Origin: AC-32 sp963746155
GTDB taxonomy: Bacteria > Actinomycetota > Thermoleophilia > Gaiellales > Gaiellaceae
Length of the DNA: 64,000 bases
Direction of reading: 5' to 3'
NCBI GenBank assembly: GCA_963746155.1
Contig: CAVVAB010000010.1
Location: forward strand, 360,024-424,023
The notes beneath the pieces were generated by a model. That model saw nothing but the letters and a program-made list of their open reading frames with translations, was not told where the DNA came from and made no database searches. Made by a program: the position numbers and the translations under genes. Shown here one piece after another: positions 1 through 7,324 of this stretch. Each line of letters starts with the position of its first letter. Position 1 is the first letter of the stretch.

Positions 1-1
1 G

Positions 2-103
2 CGAGCGGGGCTGCTGACGTTCCTCGAGCTGGCCCAGGAGGTCGGCGAGCTCGACGAGGTCCCGGAGCTCCGCTTCGTCACGAACGTCGAAGCCATCGTC
101 TGA
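2..103 (+). CDS. 3' end of an unidentified gene (partial)
   Basis: Only the last 33 codons and a TGA stop lie inside the window, so the product cannot be named. The tail is acidic and ends N-V-E-A-I-V. G/C-rich third positions and the stop just before the end of the convergent neighbour support the frame. Confidence 0.45.
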   Translation, partial: RAGLLTFLELAQEVGELDEVPELRFVTNVEAIV

Positions 104-121
104 GCTCCGCTGGGCCGAAGA

Positions 122-538
122 TCAGGTTGCGTCGGGCCGGCTGTCCTGTTGCATCACGTAGACGTTCCCATCGGGCCCGCGGAAGAAGAACCAGCCGAAG
201 CCTTCCATGTTCGGATCGTCGAACAACTCGCTTGCCCACACGAGCTCGCCGACCAACTCGACCTGCGCGGCTGCCAGTTCTTTACGCGCGCCGGCGATGT
301 CGTCCACGGCGAACGCGACGACGATCCCTTCGCTCAATTCAGCCGGGAAGACGCTCACGTTCTCATGCTCGGGGCCGAAGACCTCGACGAAGTCGCTGCG
401 CCCCGACGGCAGGTGGAAGATCGACCAGCCGGCCTCGGTATGCACGTTGCGGAGTCCGAGTACGTCTCGGAACAAGGCCGAAGTCGCGTCGAAGTTCCTC
501 GTTCGGGTGCCGAGGAAGCAGATCCGCTTCACGTTCAC
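122..538 (-). CDS. VOC (glyoxalase/bleomycin-resistance fold) family protein
   Basis: A 138-residue protein with the VOC pattern: an opening beta strand, a helix with FRDVLGL near residue 25, and a closing strand with GPDGNVYVMQQ near residue 125. Family members bind or transform small hydrophobic molecules, often with a metal. The GTG start at 538 is chosen because the strand beginning NVKRICFLG follows at once; longer in-frame versions add proline-rich sequence unlike the fold and run into the gene starting at 609. The substrate cannot be told from sequence. Confidence 0.7.
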   Translation of the reverse strand: MNVKRICFLGTRTRNFDATSALFRDVLGLRNVHTEAGWSIFHLPSGRSDFVEVFGPEHENVSVFPAELSEGIVVAFAVDDIAGARKELAAAQVELVGELVWASELFDDPNMEGFGWFFFRGPDGNVYVMQQDSRPDAT

Positions 539-597
539 GATGCGAATCCTCGCAGGCCCTTCCCCGGGTGATATCCAGGACGCTGGCCAGCTCGCCA

Positions 598-603
598 TAG
601 GAT
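598..603 (+). promoter_or_regulatory. -10 box (TAGGAT) of a leaderless gene
   Basis: TAGGAT ends five bases before the ATG at 609. No Shine-Dalgarno sequence fits between them, so transcription probably starts at or next to the ATG. Confidence 0.4.
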
Positions 604-608
604 GGCGC

Positions 609-1172
609 ATGATCTCCGCGCTCCTCGGCTTGATCTGCGTGGCAACGTCCGGCGTCATCCTGGTGGCGCTGCACTTCTTGCCAACCGGGCTCAATCCGAT
701 CCGCTACGCCGTCAGCGACTACGGATGGACCTCGTACCAGTTGGGCTACCGCACGATGGTCGTGCTGCAGGGCGTCGGGGCGATCCTCATCGCGGTCGGG
801 CTGGGGCAACAGACCGATGCGAAGTCCCTCGGCTGGCTCTACGTCTACGGCGTCGTCCGGCTTCTCATCTCCGGGTTCATGACCGATCGCGAACCGGAGA
901 GTCTTCGGTCGCTCACCCGTACAGGTCGGATCCACATGCTGCTCGCCGGAACGGCGTTCGCGTCGATCGCGGTCGCGGCCTCACACCTCGACTGGACTGG
1001 GAAGCCCGCCGTTCTCGGCCCGCTCGGGTGGCTCGTTACGGTGACGGCGATCGCGACCGGAACCGCGCTCGTCGTCCCACCGATTCGGCGTGTCGCGCTC
1101 GGCCTGATCGAGCGAACACACTACGCCGCTGCCATCACCTGGCTGATCGTCGTAGCTGCCTCGATCGTCTAG
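609..1172 (+). CDS. DUF998-like integral membrane protein
   Basis: A 187-residue protein with about six hydrophobic segments and short polar loops. The first segment starts directly at the N-terminus (MISALLGLICVATSGVILVA), and a loop with MTDREPES sits mid-protein. Size and layout resemble the DUF998 family, whose function is unknown. The ATG at 609 is preferred over a much longer in-frame extension because a -10 box lies just upstream and the extension overlaps the divergent VOC gene antisense. Confidence 0.6.
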   Translation: MISALLGLICVATSGVILVALHFLPTGLNPIRYAVSDYGWTSYQLGYRTMVVLQGVGAILIAVGLGQQTDAKSLGWLYVYGVVRLLISGFMTDREPESLRSLTRTGRIHMLLAGTAFASIAVAASHLDWTGKPAVLGPLGWLVTVTAIATGTALVVPPIRRVALGLIERTHYAAAITWLIVVAASIV

Positions 1173-1202
1173 CTCGGCCAGGGTCGCCGGATCGTCACGG
1201 CT

Positions 1203-1388
1203 TCACCGGCGGATGGCACCAGCGATCTGCCGTAGGCGACGCAGGACGAGGGTGCGCAGCGGCGGCTCGGAGGCCTCGTAGTAGCCGTCCGGGGGATCGC
1301 TGGGGTTGACGTTCTTCTGCCTAGCCGGTCGGTAGCCCGCATCCGGCCGGTCGGTGTTCGAGCCCGGCGGTGGCATTGGCAAAGCCAT
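1203..1388 (-). CDS. small hypothetical protein, 61 residues
   Basis: A short proline-rich protein (opens MALPMPPPGSN, contains DAGYRPARQKNVNP) ending in an arginine-rich helix, LRRLRQIAGAIRR. No family is recognised. The case for a real gene is the ATG at 1388 lying seven bases behind a TACTAT box in the only AT-rich patch of this 311-base gap. The reading frame stays open upstream, but without a promoter. Confidence 0.4.
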   Translation of the reverse strand: MALPMPPPGSNTDRPDAGYRPARQKNVNPSDPPDGYYEASEPPLRTLVLRRLRQIAGAIRR

Positions 1389-1395
1389 CTCGATA

Positions 1396-1401
1396 ATAGT
1401 A
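1396..1401 (-). promoter_or_regulatory. -10 box (TACTAT) of small gene 1203-1388
   Basis: TACTAT, followed by an overlapping TATTAT, lies seven bases before the ATG at 1388 on the minus strand. It stands out sharply in otherwise GC-rich sequence. Confidence 0.45.
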
Positions 1402-1483
1402 GCCCGCACCCGTGAATCCGGGTGACTTCCCGAAGGCTGGCCCGGGCGAAACGGCTGAGAGCTACTAAGGTCCGGCGGGCTCA

Positions 1484-2513
1484 ATGGCGGGTTCGGTGCA
1501 ATCGCGGCTCAGGCTCACGCGGCAGCAGATCCTGGCGTTCCGACGACGAGTGGGCTCGCTCGACGAGCGAATGCCGATGGGCGCGGACTCGCTGCGACGG
1601 GCGGCGTGGGCCGGCCTGCAGGACAGCATGCCGAGAGCCGCGGTGCTCTCGTTGCACGCGCGCGTCGACGGGGTCCAGCCGTCGACGTGGGAGGATCCCT
1701 CGCTCGCCCAGCTGTGGGGCCCTCGGTACAGCACCTATGTCGTCCCGAAGCGGGACTTCGCGCTGTTCTCGCTCGGGAGGCTTCCCGACAGCGCCAAGGG
1801 CCGCCTTCGGGCCGAGCGCATGGCCGAGCGGCTGCACGCCCATCTCGACGGCAGGCGGATGACCGACCGGGAGGCCGCGCGTGCACTCGGCGTCGGCAAC
1901 GCGATCAGGTACGCCACGACGACAGGCACGGTCGCGATCCGCTGGGAGGGCGCGCGTGCGCCGACGATCTGGACGGTCGTCGCTGCCAGGATCGAACCGG
2001 CCGACGCCTGTCGCGAGCTCGCTCGACGCTACCTCCACATCTTCGGCCCCGCGACCGCTGAGCGGGTTCGCCCGCTGGGCAGGAATCTCCCGCCGGTCGG
2101 CGACCGAGGCATTCGCGTCGCTCGAGGGATCGCTGCTGCCGGTCCGATCGCCGCTCGGCGACGAGTGGCTGCTCGCGGAGGATGAGCCCGAGATGCTCGC
2201 CGCCGCGACGCCGGACGCGCCCGCACGCTTGCTGCCGAGCGGCGATGCCTACTTCCTGCTCGACGGAGCAGAGCGGGAGCTTCTCGTTCCGCGCGAGGAC
2301 CGGCGTCAGCGTCTGTGGACGCCCCGCGTGTGGCCGGGCGCGCTCCTGGTCGACGGCGAGATCCGCGGAACCTGGAGACGGGCGCAGCACACGGTTCGGA
2401 TCGATACGTGGACGCGTCTCTCGCGTGCGGCGCGCGACGCGGTCGAGGCCGAGGCCTCCGCGCTGCCGCTTCCAGCCGTCGACCGGCGTATCGAGGTGAT
2501 CTGGGACAAATGA
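1484..2513 (+). CDS. AlkZ/YcaQ-like winged-helix DNA-binding protein (frameshifted)
   Basis: Resembles the winged-helix DNA-binding family (PF06224, HTH_42) that includes the DNA glycosylases AlkZ and YcaQ. The first part carries LTRQQILAFRRR and, after about 190 residues, YLHIFGPATAE. The natural continuation, FARWAGISRRSA, is one base out of frame and runs to 2513. The break lies in the GGG at about 2064-2066; dropping one G restores the family motif GPAT-A-x-x-F-x-x-W-x-G. The Q-x-Q or Q-x-D residues of proven glycosylases are not evident, so repair activity is uncertain. With the correction the protein is about 343 residues, close to family length. Confidence 0.65.
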
Positions 2514-2523
2514 GCAGCGCCTC

Positions 2524-3126
2524 CTAGGTTGCAGCACCTTCCGTCGGCAGCAATCCCCGCCGGCGCAACTCGTCCGCGAGCGCGTCCTCCGTTCGCACCC
2601 CGTCTAGAACGGCCTCGTAGATCTCGAACGCGCTGACGACCTCCGGGTACTCCGGTCGCGTCCACCATGCCTCCTTCAGGCGCAGCAGTAGAAGCCTCAT
2701 CTCATCGTCAAGCCGCCGGAGCAGGCGCTCCTGGAACGCTTCCACCTCCGGCGGGATGCCTGCCGTGAAGAGCGACAGATCGAGCTTCCACCCCTCGAGG
2801 CGGAGGACGAAGTAGTGACGGCGATCACCCCGCTCCTCGAACCGCTCGTAGTGGACGCGATCCGCGGCGTGTACGAGCGGTCGGACCAGGTGCCACGCGG
2901 CCTCGCGGTCGAGCCCACGCGCATCGACGCACACATCGAGGTCGCGCCAGACCATCAGCCCAGTCGTGTAGCTACCCACGAACAGGACGGAGCCCGCCAA
3001 AGCGAGCCGCTCCTCGATCCGGTGAGTGGCGAGAAAGGCTCGCGCCTCCGCCTGAAGAGCCGCCTGACGGGCGAGCAGTTCGTCATCGCTCAGGCTCATG
3101 CTCGCTGCAGTTTCCCTGCCTGACAC
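2524..3126 (-). CDS. nucleotidyltransferase-fold protein
   Basis: A protein of up to 200 residues. Residues 45-70 give LAGSVLFVGSYTTGLMVWRD followed by LDV, the G-S-x(n)-D-x-D layout of the DNA polymerase beta-type nucleotidyltransferase fold. The C-terminal half is helical and charged. Two starts are possible: GTG at 3126, or ATG at 3099, which begins MSLSDDELL and is perhaps the better choice. The two close acidic residues suggest a kept metal site. The substrate is unknown; antitoxin-like and aminoglycoside-type enzymes share this fold. Confidence 0.6.
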   Translation of the reverse strand: MSGRETAASMSLSDDELLARQAALQAEARAFLATHRIEERLALAGSVLFVGSYTTGLMVWRDLDVCVDARGLDREAAWHLVRPLVHAADRVHYERFEERGDRRHYFVLRLEGWKLDLSLFTAGIPPEVEAFQERLLRRLDDEMRLLLLRLKEAWWTRPEYPEVVSAFEIYEAVLDGVRTEDALADELRRRGLLPTEGAAT

Positions 3127-3159
3127 CTGAGCCGCGCCGCCGTGGGCGTATGCCGCGGT

Positions 3160-3300
3160 CTACTCGCTCGACCGCTGGGCGTCGAGTTTCGCCTGGGCTT
3201 GCTCGGCGAGCTTGCGGGTGCGCTCCGCGTTAGCGAGGACTCGTGCGTGCCGCGCGTTCATCTCTTCGCGTTCAGCCTTCGTCAGCTTCTTCTTCGCCAT
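3160..3300 (-). CDS. tiny basic protein, 46 residues
   Basis: A very short gene reading MAKKKLTKAEREEM, then an almost uninterrupted charged helix to a TAG at 3160. It begins inside the end of the tiny acidic gene at 3272-3406 (29-base overlap in another frame), which suggests translational coupling. No family is recognised. The helix could bind nucleic acid or be a protein-interaction segment. Confidence 0.5.
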   Translation of the reverse strand: MAKKKLTKAEREEMNARHARVLANAERTRKLAEQAQAKLDAQRSSE

Positions 3301-3406
3301 CGTCCTCTGCCAACCGTCGTTCGATTTGCGCGAGCGTCACCACGATGTCGCTCACGTTGAAGAGTAGTCCAACGACCTCGTCGCGATTGATGACGGCTTC
3401 AGACAT
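3272..3406 (-). CDS. tiny acidic protein, 44 residues
   Basis: Starts with ATG at 3406 (MSEAVINRDEVVGLLFNVSD) and ends in an acidic tail, EDDGEEEADEG. It has a hydrophobic core helix, a plausible small folded protein. It overlaps the downstream basic gene by 29 bases in a different frame. The opposite charges of the two products suggest they may bind each other. No known family is recognised; a toxin-antitoxin or ribosome-associated role would be guesswork. Confidence 0.5.
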   Translation of the reverse strand: MSEAVINRDEVVGLLFNVSDIVVTLAQIERRLAEDDGEEEADEG

Positions 3407-3507
3407 GGATTCAGCTTGCCAATCTGGAAGCCGCATCGCAATCCGCAGATTCGGCCCGGCTCCACGGTGACAGGTCTTTTCTTCCCCAGTCAGCCGCGGC
3501 CGGCCAG

Positions 3508-3765
3508 ATGCCTGCGATCATGCTGGAGGACATGGAGCGGTTGGTCCCGATAGGCACATACGCGACGCGGACCGAGGCGGAGGTCGTCGAGGGCCTGCTC
3601 GCGTCGGCCGGGATTGCCGCATCGATCAGGGCAGACGATGCCGGCGGCGCCTATCCGTTCGTCTTGTCGGGCGGCGCGCAGGTGCTCGTCGAGGAGAGCG
3701 ACGCCGAAGCGGCCTCGCAACTGCTGGCGGAGCAGACCGACGAGGCCGGACCAGGGGAGGCTTGA
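3508..3765 (+). CDS. DUF2007 (putative signal-transducing) protein
   Basis: An 85-residue protein with the DUF2007 pattern: LVPIGTYATRTEAEVVEGLL, a strand, and the C-terminal helix VLVEESDAEAASQLL. These small ferredoxin-like-fold proteins resemble the regulatory domain of PII-type proteins and have no proven function. Start ATG at 3508; an internal ATG at 3532 (MERLVPIG) would also fit the family. The stop lies just before the next gene, so the two are probably co-transcribed. Confidence 0.7.
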   Translation: MPAIMLEDMERLVPIGTYATRTEAEVVEGLLASAGIAASIRADDAGGAYPFVLSGGAQVLVEESDAEAASQLLAEQTDEAGPGEA

Positions 3766-3767
3766 GC

Positions 3768-4337
3768 ATGGCCGACGTAGTGCTTTTTCACCACGCCCAG
3801 GGGCAGACCGAGGGATTTCAGGCGTTCGCCGACGAGCTGCGGGCCGCGGGGCACACCGTCCACACGCCGGATCTCTACGACGGGAAGACGTTCGCTTCGC
3901 TGGACGACGGGGTCGGCTACGCGCAGGAGGTCGGTTTCGGGACGATCCTCGAGCGCGGGGAACAGGCCGCAACCGACCTGCCGGCCGAGCTGGTCTACGC
4001 CGGCTTCTCGCTTGGCGTGATGCCCGCCCAGAAGCTCGCCCAGACGCGCCCGGGCGTCAAGGGAGCGCTCCTGTTCTCGGCTTGCTTCCCGGTCTCCGAG
4101 TTCGGGTCGTGGCCGGAGGGAGTCCCCGCGCAGATCCACATGATGGAAGGTGACGAGTGGGCGCAGGAAGACCTGCCGGCCGCGCGCGAGCTCGTCGAGA
4201 CCGTGGACGATGCGGAGCTGTTCCTGTACCCGGGTGACGGGCACCTGTTCGCGGACAGCAGCCTGCCGGACTACGACGAGGCCGCCGCCGCGCTGCTTCG
4301 AGAGCGCACGCTCGCGTTCCTGTCGGCCGTCGAGTAG
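3768..4337 (+). CDS. dienelactone hydrolase family protein
   Basis: A 189-residue alpha/beta hydrolase. The nucleophile elbow is GFSLG near residue 85, with serine in place of the cysteine of true dienelactone hydrolases. The acid and histidine are likely the aspartate and H of GDGHLF near residue 157. Length and the opening VVLFHHAQGQTEGF match the small actinobacterial members. The ATG at 3768 is chosen, with gaggct upstream as a weak ribosome site; a TTG two codons earlier is possible. Substrate unknown. Confidence 0.7.
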   Translation: MADVVLFHHAQGQTEGFQAFADELRAAGHTVHTPDLYDGKTFASLDDGVGYAQEVGFGTILERGEQAATDLPAELVYAGFSLGVMPAQKLAQTRPGVKGALLFSACFPVSEFGSWPEGVPAQIHMMEGDEWAQEDLPAARELVETVDDAELFLYPGDGHLFADSSLPDYDEAAAALLRERTLAFLSAVE

Positions 4338-4343
4338 CTGAAC

Positions 4344-4919
4344 CTACTCGCGCCGTGCCTCGGCGACCGCCGCTCGGATACGCGCGGCGCCGTCGGAGAG
4401 GATCAGCTCGCCGTGCGGGATGATCACCCGCTCGATCGGCAGGTCGGCGAGCGCATCGAGCGCGGGCAGCAGGCGAACGGGGTCAGCCTCGTCGACGAAG
4501 ACGTGAAGCCGCCCGCCGGTTCCGCTGAGCACGTCGCCGCTGACGAGCGTCGCGTGCTCGCGGATGAAGAAGACGACCTGCTGCGGCTCGCCGTCGAGCT
4601 CGATCGCCTCGACGCCAGGTGGCAGCTCGTCCGTCGTTGCCGGGTTCGGCCGCTTGCGCCACGCAGCGCGTGACGGCGCCCACACCGACGCGCCGTAGAG
4701 TCCGATGAAATCCGAGGTGCCGCGGTAGTGAGCACCCTGCGTGAGGAGCACGCACACCGACTTTCCGCTCGGGTCGAAGCTGTCGTCCGGCGGCAGGAAC
4801 GGATCGATCAGGGCGATCTCGCCGCCGGTGTCGTAGCGGACGACGGGAACCTCCTGGGGCCAGTCCTCTCCCGGCTCCCAGTCAGGGTGCGGCGAGAACC
4901 ACCAGGAGAGCTCGCCCAC
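4344..4919 (-). CDS. metallo-beta-lactamase-fold protein with a degenerate metal site
   Basis: A 191-residue protein with the MBL fold: an opening WWFSPHP strand, a strand ending ALIDP, VCVLLTQGAHYRG, VFFIREHATLVSGDVL and VIIPHGELI. Active enzymes have H-x-H-x-D-H after the second strand; here that place reads Q-G-A-H-Y-R, so those four ligands are gone. The later aspartate (SGDVL) and histidine (IPHGE) are kept. It is the last gene of a minus-strand operon with two radical SAM proteins, five bases after the MqnC-like gene. It is probably a binding protein or has altered chemistry. Start GTG at 4919. Confidence 0.65.
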   Translation of the reverse strand: MGELSWWFSPHPDWEPGEDWPQEVPVVRYDTGGEIALIDPFLPPDDSFDPSGKSVCVLLTQGAHYRGTSDFIGLYGASVWAPSRAAWRKRPNPATTDELPPGVEAIELDGEPQQVVFFIREHATLVSGDVLSGTGGRLHVFVDEADPVRLLPALDALADLPIERVIIPHGELILSDGAARIRAAVAEARRE

Positions 4920-4924
4920 GAGAC

Positions 4925-5956
4925 CTACGACGAGGCGAGCGAGGCGGGTCGCTCGGCACGGCGGTACTCGACCTCGTACCCGAGCCCCCGCGGGACCGCG
5001 AGCAGCGCCTCGAGGTCGAGGTCGATGCGGGCGCCTGCCTTCTGGGTGACCTCGTCCTCGATCGGCAGGTCGAAGTCGTCCGCGCCGTAGTCGAGGGCGC
5101 GGAACGCCTCCTCGTTCTGCGTCAGCACCGAGGTGCGGATGTGCTCGACGTTGTCGAGGAAGATCCGCGAGAGCGCGATGTGCCGCCAGTACTCCTGCGG
5201 CGAGATCTCGCGGCCGCCGAACGCCGTGCCGTACGGCTTGTACGTCCAGCAGAGGAACGAGAAGAGGCCGCCGACCTCGTCCTGGAAGTCGCGCGTCCGC
5301 TGCAGGTGCTCGAGCCGCTCGTCGATCGTCTCGTCGAAGCCGATCACCATCGTCGCGGTCGTCTTGAGGCCGGCCTCGACGATCGCGCGCTGGGCCTCGA
5401 AGTAGTCGGCGACGGTGTACTTCCACTTCGCATGCCGTGCGCGGAAGTCCTCGGTGAGGATCTCGCTGCCGCCGCCGGTGATCCAGTGCACGCCCGCGTC
5501 GCGCAGCCGCACGGCCGCCTCGGCGTACGAGATGCGCGCGCGGTCGGCGAGGAACACGAACTCGGCCACGGTGAGCGCGTAGAACTCGACCCGCTCCCCG
5601 TAGCGCTCTCGCACCGACGCGAACAGGTCGCAGTAGTAGTCGAGCGGCAGGCGCGGGTTGAAGCCGCCGTTGAAGCCGACGAGGTCGCCGCCGACCTCGA
5701 GCAGCTCGTCGATCTTGGCGAACACGTCCTCGCGCGTGAGCACGTAGCCGCCGTCCTGGTTCGGCAGGACGTAGAACGCGCAGTAGTCGCACTGGGCCAC
5801 GCAGACGTTCGTGTAGTTGATGATCCGCATGACCATGTAGGTCGCGCGATTCGGCTCGTGGTAGCGGCCGCGCACCTCCTGCGCGAGCCGCTTCAGCTCT
5901 TCGTCGGACGCCTCGTGCCAGAGGGTCCGCGCCTCGTCGACGGTGATGCGACTCAC
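4925..5956 (-). CDS. mqnC: MqnC-like radical SAM enzyme (dehypoxanthinyl futalosine cyclase family)
   Basis: A 343-residue radical SAM enzyme. After INYTNV comes CVAQCDYCAFY, the C-x3-C-x2-C iron-sulfur motif at about residues 51-58. Then follow GFNGGFNPRLPLDYY, ITGGGSEILTEDFR, LKTTATMVIGFDET and LSRIFLDNV, all typical of MqnC, which closes the carbocycle in the futalosine route to menaquinone. CofH/FbiC-type enzymes are related. The GTG at 5956 overlaps the upstream stop (GTGA), so translation is coupled to the other radical SAM gene. No mqnA, mqnB, mqnD or mqnE is visible, so the pathway assignment is not certain. Confidence 0.65.
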   Translation of the reverse strand: MSRITVDEARTLWHEASDEELKRLAQEVRGRYHEPNRATYMVMRIINYTNVCVAQCDYCAFYVLPNQDGGYVLTREDVFAKIDELLEVGGDLVGFNGGFNPRLPLDYYCDLFASVRERYGERVEFYALTVAEFVFLADRARISYAEAAVRLRDAGVHWITGGGSEILTEDFRARHAKWKYTVADYFEAQRAIVEAGLKTTATMVIGFDETIDERLEHLQRTRDFQDEVGGLFSFLCWTYKPYGTAFGGREISPQEYWRHIALSRIFLDNVEHIRTSVLTQNEEAFRALDYGADDFDLPIEDEVTQKAGARIDLDLEALLAVPRGLGYEVEYRRAERPASLASS

Positions 5957-7254
5957 AGGACGTCCATGAAGGAGCTGACCGAGAAGACCGCCTTGCCGAC
6001 GCCCGGCTCGCCGTAGCCCGGCGGCGTCTCGAGCCCGTGCCGCTCGAGCGCGTCGCGGTAGGCCTCGAGCAGGCGCACGTGGTACTCGAGCGGCGCTCCG
6101 TCCGGGTTGTCGCGGCCGAGCGGCGTCGTCGGCTCGGGGCACCAGGTCGTGAAGCGCGGCGTGACGCCGTGGCTCATGAAGTAGTCGAGCCCCTCGACGG
6201 TGGAGGCGATCGCCTCGTCGATCGTCTCGAACCCGAACGGCCGCGCCAGCTCGACGCCGGCGACGAAGTTCGGGATCACGTTGGGCGGCCCGAAGACCTC
6301 GGCCGCGTCGAGGATCCGGCGGTGCCACTCCTCGCGGCCGACGTAGCGCTCCTTGCCCGGCGAGATCAGCGAGAAGAGCCGCTTGTCCCAGACCTCGTAG
6401 TTCGGGTGGTAGATCGAGATCCCGTAGTCCTTGAACCGCTGCGCGTCGGCCTTCGGCAGCGCCTGCGCGACGACCTTGCCGATCCAGCGGCCGGGGAAGC
6501 GCTCCTCGATCGCCTGCGCGTAGCGGCCGTAGAAGTCGGCCTCCGCGAGGCCGTCGACTGTCGAGGTGACGGAGCCGCCGGTGAGCGTGTACGCGTGCGT
6601 CGAGCCCTCGTCGTGCCGGTCGATCAGCTCGAGCGCCTCGAGCACGTCCTCGACCGGCTTCACCCCGGTGTACGGCCGGCCGGCCTTCTTGTGCTGGCGC
6701 CAGTTGTGGTTGATGTCGCAGAAGCCGCACTCCTCGTGCGCGCCGAAGTACTGGCACAGGCGCAGCACCGTGAGGTAGATCAGGTAGCCCCACTCGATCG
6801 TCGGCGCGGTCTCCATCACCGTCTTGCCGTTGGAGAGCGTGTGGCGGTAGTACTCGGGCATCGGCAGCGTGGCGACCTCGGCGAGGTCGCGGCCGTCGAG
6901 CGAGAGGCGCAGGCCGCCGTCCACGCGCGAGACGCGGTACGGCGAGGTCGGGTTGACGCGGACGGAGACGATCGTCCGCCGCAGCTCGTGCGGCCCGCCG
7001 GTGAGCGCGATCTCCTCGGGCGGCCGCTGCGTCGCCGCGGCGCCGAGCTCGGTCAGCGGCTTCTGGTCGAACGAGAAGATGAAGTAGGACTTGGGCTTGA
7101 CCGCGCCGTCGAGGTTGTCCGTCAGCGCCGCGTCGTCGAACGCCATCCCCGTCCGAAGCAGATCCTCCTTGAGCACCGCCTCCGGGGGCACCCCCGGATA
7201 GCGTGAGATCAGCTCCTCTACGAGCTCCGTGCGAGTGTCGACGGTCGCGCTCAC
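5953..7254 (-). CDS. radical SAM protein with unusual CX8CX2C cluster motif
   Basis: A 433-residue protein. Residues around 185-200 read RLCQYFGAHEECGFCDINHN, giving C-x8-C-x2-C in place of the usual C-x3-C-x2-C. The rest has the features of a radical SAM barrel: YTLTGGSVTSTVDG (the GGE-like SAM-binding turn), ISIYHPNYEVWD and FVAGVELARPFGFETIDEA. About 140 residues of a separate N-terminal domain precede the cluster. First gene of a three-gene minus-strand operon with an MqnC-like enzyme and an MBL-fold protein. GTG start at 7254, six bases after a TAGGTT box. No known family could be named with confidence. Confidence 0.7.
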   Translation of the reverse strand: MSATVDTRTELVEELISRYPGVPPEAVLKEDLLRTGMAFDDAALTDNLDGAVKPKSYFIFSFDQKPLTELGAAATQRPPEEIALTGGPHELRRTIVSVRVNPTSPYRVSRVDGGLRLSLDGRDLAEVATLPMPEYYRHTLSNGKTVMETAPTIEWGYLIYLTVLRLCQYFGAHEECGFCDINHNWRQHKKAGRPYTGVKPVEDVLEALELIDRHDEGSTHAYTLTGGSVTSTVDGLAEADFYGRYAQAIEERFPGRWIGKVVAQALPKADAQRFKDYGISIYHPNYEVWDKRLFSLISPGKERYVGREEWHRRILDAAEVFGPPNVIPNFVAGVELARPFGFETIDEAIASTVEGLDYFMSHGVTPRFTTWCPEPTTPLGRDNPDGAPLEYHVRLLEAYRDALERHGLETPPGYGEPGVGKAVFSVSSFMDVL

Positions 7255-7260
7255 ACGTGG

Positions 7261-7266
7261 AACCTA
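7261..7266 (-). promoter_or_regulatory. -10 box (TAGGTT) of the radical SAM operon
   Basis: Minus-strand TAGGTT six bases before the GTG at 7254, consistent with a leaderless message for the three-gene operon. Confidence 0.45.
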
Positions 7267-7307
7267 CCTCCCGTCCGGCCCCAAACGCTTCATTTACAGA
7301 CTTCCGC

Positions 7308-7313
7308 TACCGT
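7308..7313 (+). promoter_or_regulatory. -10 box (TACCGT) upstream of the phosphodiester glycosidase gene
   Basis: TACCGT lies 11 bases before the GTG at 7325, in a divergent promoter region of about 70 bases shared with the radical SAM operon. Confidence 0.35.
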
Positions 7314-7324
7314 GGGCCGGGGTC

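Noticed and set aside
1340..1380. tRNA T-arm-like sequence (GTTCGAGCCC) near 1359
   Set aside because: No acceptor stem, anticodon arm or CCA context can be folded around it.
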